Of a stretch of DNA of 45,917 nucleotides, positions 32,623-43,900 are shown piece after piece (position 1 is the first letter of the stretch; every line of letters begins with the position of its first letter). Source of the stretch: Acanthamoeba lenticulata (lineage: Eukaryota > Discosea > Longamoebia > Acanthamoebidae); the NCBI GenBank assembly GCA_002179805.1, contig NAVB01000152.1, forward strand, positions 1 to 45,917. The letters are read 5' to 3'. The notes beneath the pieces are model-generated. The model did not search any database, was not told the origin of the DNA, and saw only the letters and a program-made list of their open reading frames with translations. Both the position numbers and the translations under genes were made by a program.

Positions 32623-32972
32623 AAAGTGGAATGTCGGGTGGGGGAGCTGAGCTACCTTGCGTCACCGCTCGTCTCGGTGGCGGTCGTCGGTTTTGCCCAT
32701 CATCTTGCTTGTTCCTCGCAATGACGATCGTGGTCCCATCTCCTAGCGACGGACAACCAACGGTTTGACGTGATTTTAAAGCGCAAAAGAAAACACACAA
32801 GCCCGCACAACGAAGTCATTGCTCAACGAAACGTAAAGCAACTGTGCAAGTCATATCCATCCTCAAGGCCCCGCGTCTTGCTTGAGTCTGGTGGAAAAAA
32901 AAGAACGTAAGGAAGAAGAGACAACGCGTTGGTGTATACACCAAACAAACAAACAAACAAACAGACCGGGCA
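32623..32972. other. Intergenic region, GPD 3' / acyl-CoA synthetase-like 5'
   Basis: This 350-bp stretch has no supported gene. It ends in a CAAA microsatellite (32941-32963) immediately before the downstream ATG. Confidence 0.7.
32941..32963. repeat. (CAAA)n microsatellite in the 5' leader
   Basis: Five to six perfect CAAA units end ten bases before the ATG at 32973, so they are probably part of the transcribed leader. Confidence 0.9.
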
Positions 32973-35900
32973 ATGCAAAGCTCCTTGAGTCGAGCTGCCA
33001 GTCTGGGCCGAGTGGGGCGGCGTGTGCCCGACGTTGTGCGGCAGGTGGCAGTGGTGGAGGTGAGCCGGCAGACCATCGAAGTTGAGGACCCGGGCGCGGC
33101 GACCGGCGGGCAGACTCTGCCGCGCCGCACCGCACGCCTCTCGGGCGAGCTCATCTCGCTCCTCTTCTCCGACGCTACCACACTAGCTTGTTCCTTCAAG
33201 TGCGTGCCCTCCTTCTTTTTCGCTTTCGTTCTTTCGCTGTCCCACCGATGCAATCTTTTTATTTTATTTTTATGCTTTATTCATCAAAATAGAGGAGCTG
33301 TTCGGAGCAACCACAACCGACCCGCTGTAGCCGCACGAGTATGGGGTACGTGCATGAGGATTTTATTCTCTTCTTTTTATCGATCGTTTTTGGGTTCTTT
33401 GTCTTTGTTGTGCTCTACGCAAATATGTCATTTTATGTCACTTGTGGCCTTTTCTTGGGGAGCTTCAAGTAATGCGGGATGCATCTCACGTTCGTGGCAC
33501 CTCGCGCGGGCTTTGTTTGCTTGTTCGTTTGGCTGCTCCAAAAACAGCGGGCGATCGGTGGGGCGCCTACGAGACCACGAGCTACGCCGCCCTGGCCGAG
33601 CGCGTGGAGCACTTTGGGTCGAGCCTGCGCAGCCTCGGCCTCCGCTCGGTACGCTCGGTGGAACGCACAAAGCGCTCGCTCGCTCGATACCTCGTGAGTG
33701 CGCTCACGCACGTGCGATTGTGATTCGCGTCCACGCAGGGCGACATGGTCGCCATCTGGGCCGAGAACAGCGTCGAGTGGGTGGTGGCCGCGCTGGCCGC
33801 CTTCGCCAAATCGATCGTCGTCGTGCCCATCCGGCCCGACGTCTGCCGCAAGACGGCCCGGTACATCATCAACCACAGCGGGGCCAAGGTGGTCATCTGC
33901 TCGCACCGCACGTTGCCCTCTCTGGCCAAGACGATCAAGAAGTGCAAGAAGGTCATCCACACGGTGTCCATCGGTCGAGTCCAGCGCAAGCGCTCCAAGA
34001 GCAGCAGCCATGACCCCCAGCAGGACGAACAGGTTCGTCTCCCGCTCTTCGCTTTCGTTCTTTTCTCGCTCTTTTATTTTTAATTTTTAAATATATATAT
34101 ATATATGCAATGTAAAATTCAAAAATCATTTTCATTAACTATACATTTAGTAACAATCATTGTTTTATAATTTTAATAAATGCAGGAGCACGACCTGGGA
34201 AAGTGTGTCTTCCACACGTTTGCCGACCTCGAGAGCGCCGCGTACGACCGGCCATCACCCCTCCTCGCCAAGGACCTTGCTCGAGGCGCTGACCAGCTGG
34301 CGGGCTCATGCGCGCACTGCAGGGCGGAGAAGCCGATGTCGGGCGTCATCCCGGACGCCTCGTCGCCGGCCGTGGTTGTCTACACGTCGGGCGTGACGGG
34401 CTCGCCCAAGGGCGTGGAGATCAGCCACGCCGCGCTGGTCGCGGCGCAGGCCGGCCTCATCCCGGTGCTCGAGGGCGACGGCGGCGAGTGGGTGGCCGAC
34501 GCCGACGTCTACTACGCCCACGAGTCCTTTGCGTCGACCTTTCACTTCACCCTCCTCTTCACCCTCCTCTCCTGCGGCGCCACCGTCGGCATGCCCTCTG
34601 ACGTACGCCATGTCCACGTCGTCCTCGTCCTCGTCCTCATCCTCATCGTCGTCTTTGCCGTCGTCGTCGTCGACCTCATTCTTGTCATTGTTGTCGACTC
34701 ACGCGGCGCTACAGGATGACACCAACCTGGCGGCCGACGTGGAGAAGCTGCGGCCGACCCTCTTTGCCGGCACGCCCGAGTACGCGCGCGCTTGACTTCC
34801 CGCCGCGACCGCCGTGTCGTCCTGCCTCGCCGTCCTCACCCGCGGTCGCGCGCGCGCAGGGTCTACCAGCGGCTCTACACGCGGCTGATGCAGGTCGTGG
34901 CCCAGTCCAGCAAGTTCAAGAAATGGCTCTTCAAAAAGGGTTCGCCCTCCTTTCGTGTGTGTCAGCATGACGTCAGCATGCTGACGTGGCGTTGGTGGTG
35001 GATTGGTCCGTCGCGCACAGGCTACAGCGCCAAGCACGGGCGTACGGGGCCCGACGGGTCGCTGAGCGGCGGCAGCGGCGGCGGCGGAAGTGGCGGCGGC
35101 GGGTCGGTCTGGGACGGCCTCGTGTTCAACAATTTCAAGGCGGCCATGGGCGGACGTCTCCGCCTGTGCCTCTCGTCCGACGACCCGCTCCCGCCCGCCA
35201 CCCGCCACTTCCTCCAGATGTATGTGCATCTTCTTCTGCTTCTTCTTCATGGCGGTGTCGACATTCATGTTGGTGTTGGCCTTGCTCACGGCCCTGATGA
35301 TGATGATGATGATGGCGGTGGCGGCGGCGGGGACGATGGGCAGTTGCTTCAGCTGCTCGGTGATCGAGGTCTACACGCTGGCCGAGGCGGCGGGCATCGT
35401 GAGCGCGACGAGCCCGGCCGACCCGGCCTCGCTCCACGTCGGGTCGCCCATCGCCTCCCTCGGTACCCTCTTTCTCCTCTTGTTCATCATCGTCTCCGCC
35501 TTCATCATCGTCATCATCATCCTCATCATCCATGGGGGCCATGATGTCGTCGGGACTCACGTCATCACCACTCGCGCAGAGGTGAAGCTCGTGGACGAGC
35601 CGCGGCTGGGCTTCTCCACCAGCGACAAGCCGCCGGCGGGCGAGATCTGCATCCGCGGCATGTCCGTCGCCCAACGCTACATCAACGACGACGCCCTCAC
35701 GTACGCGCATCGCCCAATATTTATTAATACAAATATATTATATTATTATTATTATTATTCAAATCATATTAATCTTTGAAAATAAAAAAGTTCCTGACAT
35801 TCTTTGGCGTCGGCTTCAGGGCGGCCGTGTTCGAGGACGACGGGTGGGTGCGCACGGGCGACATCGGGACGTGGAACGAGAACGGGACGCTGGCCCTGGT

Positions 35901-36820
35901 CGACCGCAAGGAGAACATCGTGCAGCTCCAGGGCGGCGCGTTTGTCGCGTGCGTCTTCTCTTCTGCCCTCGTCCCCTGGTTTCCTCGTCCCACCGCGCCG
36001 TCTCAATGCCGCCCGCGCGCAGGCTGGGCAAGCTGGAGGGCCTCTATGCGCGCTCCCAGTTCGTGCAGCAGATCTACGTGCACGGCGACGTCGCCGAGCC
36101 CTGCCTGGTGGCCATCGTGCTGGTCCACCCGTCGGTCGTCACGAGTTTTGCCCGCAAGCCCGCCGTCCAGCACAAGTTTGACGTGCGTGCGAGCCCCGCG
36201 CGGCTCTGGGGGAGACAGCTTGGCTGACGCACGCACGCACGCGCGTTTGCAGGGCCTCGCGGGCGATGTCGAGGCGCTGGTGGCGCACCCCAAGATGCGG
36301 GCCGTGATCGTGGCTGACCTGCGGGCCATCGGCAAGTCGCTCGGCGTGCGGGGCAGCGAGCACGTGCGGGCGGTGCACCTCGAGATCGGGGAGTGGACGG
36401 TCGCCGAGGGCCTCGTCACGCCCACGGGGCGCCTCCACCGCGACCGTCTCCACGCCAAGTATCGCAAGCGGGTGCGTTCCCTGTCGGTGCATGCATGATG
36501 ATTCGTTTCTGTCGCGAGGCTATAGCGCGTGAGCTCACGCTTGGTCTCGGCTGCAGATCGCTGGTCTCTACGAGGAGCTGAAGCAGCACGCCCGAGAAGC
36601 GCTCGAGGTAAGTGGCCTGTCCATGGCGTCGTTGCGTTCATGCCTCCCTTCAAACGCTCGAGTGTTTAACGCGTAACGAATGCTCGGCCACGTGCAGAGC
36701 GAGGACTCGAGCTCGGGCCTCGAAGGAGGTCCTTCTTCGGCGATTTCGGTGCACTTTGACGACAGCCGCCAATCGTCCTCTTCGTTGTCGTCCTCCTCGG
36801 CCTCTGTTTCCTCAAGCTGA
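32973..36820 (+). CDS. Long-chain acyl-CoA synthetase homologue with degenerate active-site motifs
   Basis: A multi-exon AMP-forming synthetase-fold protein. Order of blocks as in ACSL: YETTSYAALAERVEHFGSSL, GDMVAIWAENSVEWVVAALA, the P-loop VVVYTSGVTGSPKGVEIS, LRPTLFAGTPE, VWDGLVFNNFKAAMGGRLRL, CLSSDDPLPPATRHFLQM, VIEVYTLAEAAGIVSAT, WVRTGDIGTWNENGTLALVD then RKENIVQLQGGAFVA, and VTPTGRLHRDRLHAKYRKR. Hinge residues TGD and DRK are intact, but the P-loop Thr is Val, the Ser-Gly-Gly-Ala turn is SSDD, the Tyr-Gly-x-Thr-Glu motif is YTLAE, and the C-terminal Lys of the usual PTxKLKR is Arg. A Gly4Ser-like linker (35065-35106) sits before VWDG. The Ser-rich tail ends SSASVSSS at TGA 36818-36820. 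Reduced or altered catalysis is likely; fatty-acid binding may persist. Confidence 0.85.
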
Positions 36821-37114
36821 GAGAGCTCACCCTCATCTGGCCGGAGTGGCCGCAGCTGGTGATTGTAGTCCAAAAAAAATGAACATGTGTTGTGCAGCTT
36901 GTACGTAGTAGAACGGTTTTGATATCAGTGAACGTCGATTTTAACAAAAAAAGTGTTTCTCATGACCCACCCTCTCTCCATAAACGCGCTATGTACAGCT
37001 CTCGAAGGCGTATTGCGTCCATCTCCAAGCTCTATGTACAGCTCTCTCGTTCTTTCTCAAGTGCGGAGCCACCGGTGGTGTGGTTCGTCGCAACACCTTC
37101 GCTCTCGCCCGCGT
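36821..37114. other. Convergent 3' intergenic region
   Basis: A 294-bp gap between the stops of two convergent genes. No gene is supported. The 15-mer CTATGTACAGCTCTC occurs twice, at 36989-37003 and 37032-37046. Confidence 0.7.
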
Positions 37115-39455
37115 TTACTGGACGTCGCCAGCGGTGGGCTTGTTGCCCTCGGGATGCGCGATGAACACCTGTTGGTGGCATGTGCCATGCATGTCAGCCT
37201 CGAGGCAGATAAATATTTCAATAAATAAATGCAGAATAAAAAAATAAACAAAAAAGGGATTTACCTGGTAGACCACGGTCTTGCTCTTGAGCATGGAGTG
37301 GTAGTTGTCCCAGACCAGCCGGTACGTGCCGGCTTGCTCTGCCGTGATCTGGCCCTTCTGCGTCTCGTGACGTCGTTCGACTGCCACCACCGCCTCGCGA
37401 TCCTTGGGAAAAGACCATTTTAATATAAATAAACAATCCATTTATTTATTTATTTATTTATTTATATAAAATAAAAAAAGGCGACAAGCACGGGAAGGAG
37501 TACCTTTTTGCTGTCAGCACCGCGGAAGACGCCAAACCCGATGTCGTGATGCTTGACCGTGAAGTCCCACGAGAGGACAGCGCCCTCCTCAAGCTCGAAC
37601 TGCACCTCGTGCTTGTCTGTGTGCACGTTTGTGCGTTTGTGCGTGTTGGGTTTCAAGTGTCATGAAGTGACAAAGGGATTTGGGGGTGACAACAAGGTTC
37701 CTACCTTTCCGCCCGATGGTGACCTCGACAGGGTTGTAGGTGGTGCCGTCGGCCTTTTGGTCCACAAACTTGCCGCCGCCCGGGATGCAGCCTCCTTCGC
37801 ACTCGCAGGTGCCTCCGTAGATGGCCGGCAGCTGGTCCTCGTCGATCGCCTGTGTGTGACATTAATACAATAAATTAATATAAATTAATATGTGTATGAT
37901 TAATAGTAATCTTATTTTATAAAGTAGATATAAAAGATTTTTTGATATTTAATTAATTTAAATAGTGTTTTGTTGCTCTGGGAAGGGAGCCGTGCCTCAA
38001 GGAGGGTCTCTCTGTAGTCGGAGCCCAGGATGTGGACCTTCTTGCGCGTGGTGGGGTCGAGCAGGGGCTTGACCAGCGCATACATCATCTTCAGGCACCC
38101 GGGCGCGTTGATCACGTAGTAGGACTGCAAAAACGAATGTTACATTCGCCGCCAAACTCACGCTTCAGACCCTCGGTCTCGTTTTCTTTCGTTTTCGTTT
38201 TCGTTTTCGTTCTTTTGGTAAAGGAGGAGGAGCCGCACCTTGAGGGAGTCGGGGTAGTTGGCCTGGTCGAAGCCCAGGATCTTCTTGAACAGGTCGAACG
38301 CCGGCGTGTAGAGGTGGTTCATCGACAACCCTACATACAGATGACATCACGTGTTATTTTTCGCCCCCGTCAGCCGACGTCGTCGGTCCTCGAGTTGCCC
38401 GAGGGAGGCGTCGTACCCGCGAGGTCCTGAACAAAGATGCCCAGGTACATCGACTTGTTGTGCTCCTTGCTCAGCTGCGCTTTCCTGAGAATTCATGAAC
38501 AACATTAGCATTTGTTTTGAGAAGAGGCCATTCGTTAGAACGCGGTGGTGTGTTATGAGGAAGAAGGGAGGAGGAGTACAGCGCGCGGGACCGCTCCTGT
38601 TGGTAAACGTGCACGTCAAAGAGTTCGTCGCCGGGCACTGTGTTGAGCAGCCCTCGCACGTCTGAAAGACAACCATTTCGATTGAAAACAAAAATTAAAT
38701 GAATAAAAATTGGAAAAAAAGGGAAAAAATGGAAAAATCGAACAAATGTGGAGTAGAGGAAGTCAAGAAGGTGGAGGAGGTAGAGGAGGACAAGAGTGCG
38801 CACCAACAGAGCCGAGGCGTTCGTAGTAGACCGGCCGGCCCTCTTTGTCATGCTTGTGGTAGTGGCCCGGCCAGTACTTCATGACCAGTTCAAAATTCTT
38901 GTTGTACTTGGGCGCCGTGTCCAGCACGGTGTCTGCACCGTATTGTTCTCGCATTTTCTGCTCTCGCCCACCCCCAACAACGCAGAGAAGTAGAAGAAGA
39001 GGAAGAAGAAGAGGAGTAGAAGAAGGAGAAGAAGAGCCAAGTAGTTGACGTAGAAGACTCGTAAGAAGAGGCTCTGTATCACTGCACGGCCTCTGCACGA
39101 GGGATGAGGTGACGTACCAGAGATGCAACGAAGTTGGAAAACGCTTTGTCCACGTCGAGTCCTGCGCCCTTGGCGAAACCAGCCAAGCGCCACTCATCGT
39201 GAATCTCATAATCCACTTTCAGCCCTTCTTCTTCGATCTTCTCACGCAATGCCGCCACCGCCGCGGCAACCTGCCCGATCAAGCAACCAACACGAGTCAG
39301 GGGCCACGGGCAACAGTGGGCAACCTCTGAGCCCTCATTTATCAAAGATTAAAAGGAGCAAGGGGCACCTCTTCTCCTCGTGGCGAAGTGGAAGAGATTG
39401 GGCTCGGCTTGGTAGCACTCTTTTCTTTGGTCTCTTTCCTCGTTTTGCCGATCAT
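37115..39455 (-). CDS. SEC14 (CRAL-TRIO) and GOLD domain lipid-transfer protein
   Basis: About nine exons from MIGKTRKETKEKSATKPS (39455) to HPEGNKPTAGDVQ and TAA at 37115-37117. The N-terminal helical part includes LREKIEEEGLKVDYEIHDEW. The CRAL-TRIO lipid-binding domain follows: FELVMKYWPGHYHKHDKEGR, PVYYERLG, SMYLGIFVQDLAGLSMNHL, ANYPDSLKSYYVINAPG, KKVHILGSDYRETLLEAI, DQLPAIYGGTCECEGGC. The last exons form a GOLD-type beta domain: KHEVQFELEEGAVLSWDFTV, DIGFGVFRGADSKK, TAEQAGTYRLVWDNYHSML. SEC14-GOLD proteins carry phosphoinositides or other lipids between membranes and link lipid state to Golgi or plasma-membrane traffic. Which lipid is bound is not predictable. The Gly-Gly-Thr and Cys-Glu-Cys-Glu-Gly-Gly-Cys segment at the CRAL-TRIO end matches the plant and amoebozoan SEC14-GOLD pattern. 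Confidence 0.88.
38180..38215. repeat. (GTTTTC)n array in a SEC14-GOLD intron
   Basis: Several GTTTTC units. Here the pyrimidine-rich strand is the plus strand while the gene is on the minus strand, so the transcript carries the purine-rich version. Confidence 0.85.
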
Positions 39456-39740
39456 GATTTAGGGGGGATGAAGATGGGGTTGTCCTGGCTTGATGTTGTT
39501 ATGTGCGTCTTCTTCACCGCAAGATTGTCCGCGGATAACTCCTGGTAACGAGCGACCTCCGCCCGCTTTGCCAGAATTCTCGTCAAAAAAATTGGCCCCA
39601 AAGAAAGTGCCTCACCGCTTCACCGCAGTTGTCCTAACGGAGAGCTCCTTCTCCGCCTTTTTATGCCGGTTCTCTTCACCTTTCCTTGCCACTTCATACA
39701 TACGCACCCCAGCGTGGGGGCTTCAGCACAATAGCGCGAT

Positions 39741-40586
39741 TTAGGCCTCCTCCTTGCCCTCGGCCTTGTCCTCACCCTCGTCGCCACCGTCGGCGTCACC
39801 GTCGCCCTGCATGTCGGAGGTCCACAGGGTAAGGTTGTCCCTGAGGAGCTGCATGATGAGGGTCGAGTCCTTGTAGGAGTCCTCGGAAAGGGTGTCGAGC
39901 TCAGCAATGGCGTCATCGAAAGCCTGCTTGGCCAGCTGGCAAGCCTTGTCGGGGGCGTTGAGGATTTCGTAGTTGAACACGGAGAAGTTGAGGGCCAGGC
40001 CGAGGCGGATCGGGTGGGTCGGGGGAAGCTCAGTCACGGCGATATCGGTGGCAGCCTTGTAGGCGGTCAGCGACAGATCGGCAGCAGCCTTGCGGGGCTC
40101 GCCCTGAGCGAACTCAGCGAGGTACCTGTGGTAATCTCCCTTCCTGTTTTCCACATCACGATCATGATGAGTAAGCAAACGACATATCGACACTGGAAAA
40201 TAGGAGGTGTCTTACATCTTGTAGTAGAAGACCTTGGACTCGCCGTTGTTGGACGACGGGATCAGGTGGTTGTCGAGCACGGCGAGGATATCGCGGCAGA
40301 TGCCGCCAAGCTCGTTTTCAATGAGGGACCGGTAGTCACGGATCCGCTTCACTTGAGTCTCGTTACCCTTGCCCTCCTCCTTCTGCTCAATGGAGGAGAC
40401 AATGCGCCAGGAAGCACGGCGGGCGCCGATAACGTTCTTGTAGGCGACCGAGAGAAGGTTCCTCTCCTCAACGGTAAGCTCGACGTTGAGAGTGGCGACG
40501 TTCTTCATGGCCTGCACCATCTCGTCATACCGCTCGGCCTGCTCGGCGAGCTTGGCCATGTAAACATTCTCCTCACGGGACGCCAT
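39741..40586 (-). CDS. 14-3-3 protein
   Basis: A dimeric phosphoserine/phosphothreonine-binding adaptor that regulates many kinases, enzymes and transport steps. Two exons, with one intron at about 40146-40216 in the middle of the signature block. Diagnostic text: [20 protein letters not shown] at the start, [37 protein letters not shown] (signature 1), [19 protein letters not shown], and [20 protein letters not shown] with LTLWTSD (signature 2). Phosphopeptide-binding Lys, Arg and Tyr positions ([22 protein letters not shown]) are intact. The C-terminus is an acidic Gly/Asp/Glu tail ending [10 protein letters not shown]. It has few introns and strong codon bias, as expected for a highly expressed gene. 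It shares a 319-bp divergent promoter with THOC2. Confidence 0.97.
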
Positions 40587-40905
40587 CTCTTCGGTTTACT
40601 TGTCTTGTTGGTTTGTAAGTGAAGAATAAGAGGGAAACCGCTTCAGGAAGTAAACCGCCGGTGTTTTTTTTACCGGTTCACGGTTCCTGGGCTCTAGCTC
40701 GGTGGAGACAACGCGTTGGCCACGGACACTGACCTTATTCAACAGAGGGTTCACCCATAAGGAAGGTCCTCCCTTTGTTGGCAAGGGTATGAATTTTAAA
40801 ACTGTTTCGACAGCAGTTCCAGAATATTTTCGAGGCTGCAGCTTTTGGGCAGGTCAAAGAGAAGGAGGAACAAAAGCTAATTTAATTCACCCCTGGCCGA
40901 TCATC
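40587..40905. promoter_or_regulatory. Divergent promoter region, 14-3-3 / THOC2
   Basis: No gene is supported here. Between 40634 and 40686 four AACCG/CGGTT pentamers occur, two in each orientation, flanking a T8 run, which makes a near-palindrome (AACCGCCGGT...ACCGGTT). An ACCCATAAGG element lies at about 40751-40760. Confidence 0.5.
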
Positions 40906-43900
40906 ATGATGGCACAGCGCGTCACGCCCGAAATGTTGGCGGATTGGGATGCACATAAGGCAACAATGTAAGATTTCGTCTCCTTCTACCTTCTACGACA
41001 TTTTAGTCAGCAGCTCACAATTTCTTCCTTTGCCAGAGAAGCAACCCTCAAATCCCCCCAAGATGAACCGCTAGGTACAAGAAATTTGCTGCTTCTGCCC
41101 TAATTTCGCTGAGCCAGTGAGCTGCCAGCAAATCAAAGCGGCACTTAACACCGCCTCCTTCTTCCCTTGGACCCCTGTGGACACAGACATTGAGGAACGG
41201 CGCTGCCTCTTGCGTGATCTTTGCTGGCACGTGGTGATGAACGGCCGCCCCACCGTCGAGCAGGCCGTCGAGGTCCTGGCCCACGCCACCACCGTACGCG
41301 CTTCCCTCGTTCGTCGCAGCTACGCGACTCGACTTGTCTTCTTCTCGCCGCTTGGCACCCACCATGAACCATGCGCGCGCAGTCCAAGGGCTTTCACACG
41401 ATGCTGGCCGACGTGCTGTGGCTGCTGACCCTGGAGGCCCCCGAGGGCGAAGACACGGCCGAGCGCAAGCGGCTGGTGGAGCTGGTGCGCCGCATTCACA
41501 CCGGCAGCGTCGTGCCGGCTGTCATCCTCAAGGAGCGGCTTGACCTCAACGTCATGGCCAAGGCCGGCCTTATCTCCCTCTCCCACTTCCGCACCCGTGC
41601 CGTCCGCATGAACACGCGCGAATTGTACGTCCTTTTATTCTTCTATTTCTTTTCTTCATTGATTTTTAATTTAATCATGTTCCTTTACTTGTTGTTTGCA
41701 GCCTTGTGCAGCAAAAGTTCAACCTGCTGCGCGAGGAGAGCGAGGGCTACTCCAAGCTCATCACCGAGCTCACCCGCCCCGATGTACTACCCCCTCTCCA
41801 GTCCCAGCCTCAGCGCCGCCATCCAGCTGACGGCGAGTGGCCCCGCGCTCGTGTGTGTGTGTGTGTGTATGCAGTTGTCGGAGGCCAACGTGGAGAACGT
41901 GATCGGGACGATCCAGTCGCTGGTGGGCTACTTTGACCTCGACCCCAACCGCGTGCTTGACCTCGTGCTGGAGGCCTATGAGCACAACCAGGAGAACGCG
42001 AGCTACCTGCCCATCGTGGCGCGCTTCCCGCGGGCCTCGCTGGCCCACCTCACGGGCTTCAAGTTCAAGTACCAGTACGGCGTGGCCCCGCCCGCCGACG
42101 ATGGCTCCCTCAACAAGTCGCGCACGTCCTCGTCCTCCTCTTCGGCCTCCCTCTCGCTCTACCTGCTCGCCGCGCGCCTGATCAAGCACAACTTCATCAC
42201 CATCGAGGACCTCTACCCGCACCTCCAGCCCGAGGACTCCCTTGCGGCCGAAGAATACGCCAAGCGATTCGACAAGTCGTCTTCTTCATCTTCCTCCTTG
42301 TCCGGCGGCGTCCCATCCGCCAGCTCGGCTTCCGGCATTCTGGGCATCGCCCCTCCCGTACGTTTATCCCGTTAGTTATTTCATTTGATTATTACAATTT
42401 TTATCGTTTTTTATTATTTAAAAATTCAAATGTTTGACACTTTTCTGTTCTGGAACAGGGGATGGCGCAGATGCGTGGCCTGGATGACGACATCGCCCCG
42501 CTCACGCCGGCCTCGGCCCCGGCGCCCGTCACACCGGCCAAGGCAACACCGACAGACTCGCAGGAGAACCAAAAGCTGGGCCTCTTGGCCGCGCTGTTGG
42601 CCGTGAATGACTGGGAGCACGCCGAGGGCCTCTTCCATCGTCTATCCCGAATCGATCCGAGCTCTCACCCTCCCGTACTCATTACCCCACGTTATGCCAC
42701 AAATATTTTCAAGTTAATTTATTTATTTTATTGGACTTATTTCTTTATTGTTCTTTTACAGATCGCGCGGGCGCTGTGCGAGCGACTGCATCGAATGCTG
42801 CAGCCGGTCTACGCGACGGTACGCCACTCGGCCTCGAGCCGCCCGCTGCCCTCGACCACCGGCGCCGGATCGTCACTGGCCGAGGACGACCTCGTGCGCG
42901 ACTGGAAGTCGCTCGGGCGCGTCCTGTGCCCCGTGCTCCTGCGCCTCGGAGTCCACCTCAGCACGGACCCGGTCCTGTTCGCCAAAGTCTGCCGCGTGCT
43001 CAAGGAGTACGTCAAGGTCTTTAGCGGCACGGGCGACGCCGCCAGCAGCAGTGCCAGCGGCAACGTCGTCAGCCGCGAGGAGGGCTACGCGGTGACCGAG
43101 CGGATCCTGGCCAAGGTCCTGCTCCCGAGCCTGTCGGTCTCAGGCTGCAACCCGGGCCTGTCCAACGAGGTCTGGGACGTGCTCAAGCAGCTCCCCTACC
43201 GCAAGCGCTACGATGCCTATGCGCGCTGGCGCGCCGGCTATACGCGCCACCCGCTCCTCGCTGCGGCCAAGGCCGAGGCCACCGGCGAGGCCCGCAAGAT
43301 CCTGCGCCGCATCTCCAAGGACAACGTCAAGCAGCTCGGCCGCCAGCTGGGCAAGGCCACCCACGCCAACCCGGCCGCCGTCCTCGAGACCGTCGTCGCC
43401 CAGGTTCATTCTCTCCCCTTTTCGACCTCCTGCGCGCCCATAGGGACTGACTGGGACGTTGATGAATGATGATGATTACATTACGACAGATCTGCTCGTA
43501 TGACAACCTGATCGCACCCGTGGTGGACGCCCTGAAGTACCTGACTGCCCTCTCCTACGACGTCCTGTCCTACACCATCGTCGAGCACCTCTCCAGTGCG
43601 TCCTTCCCCCTATTTTTCTTTAAACACATTTGAAATTGTTCATTTTATTGATGTACGGGGCGACAGGCTCGAGGGACAAGGTCAAGTCGGACGGCACCAG
43701 CGAGGCGCACTGGCTGCAGGGGTTGGCCACCTTCACTGGCGCGCTCTACCGCAAGTATCCCGCCTCGCTCGAGCTCCACGTACCACCTCCCCGGCCAAGC
43801 GCTGCCCCTGCCCTTTTCCTTCTGTTTTCTTTTTCGGTTTATTTTTTAACCCGCGAGCTCCCATTTGTTCTTCTCGCTGCTACCATGCAGGGTCTGTTGG

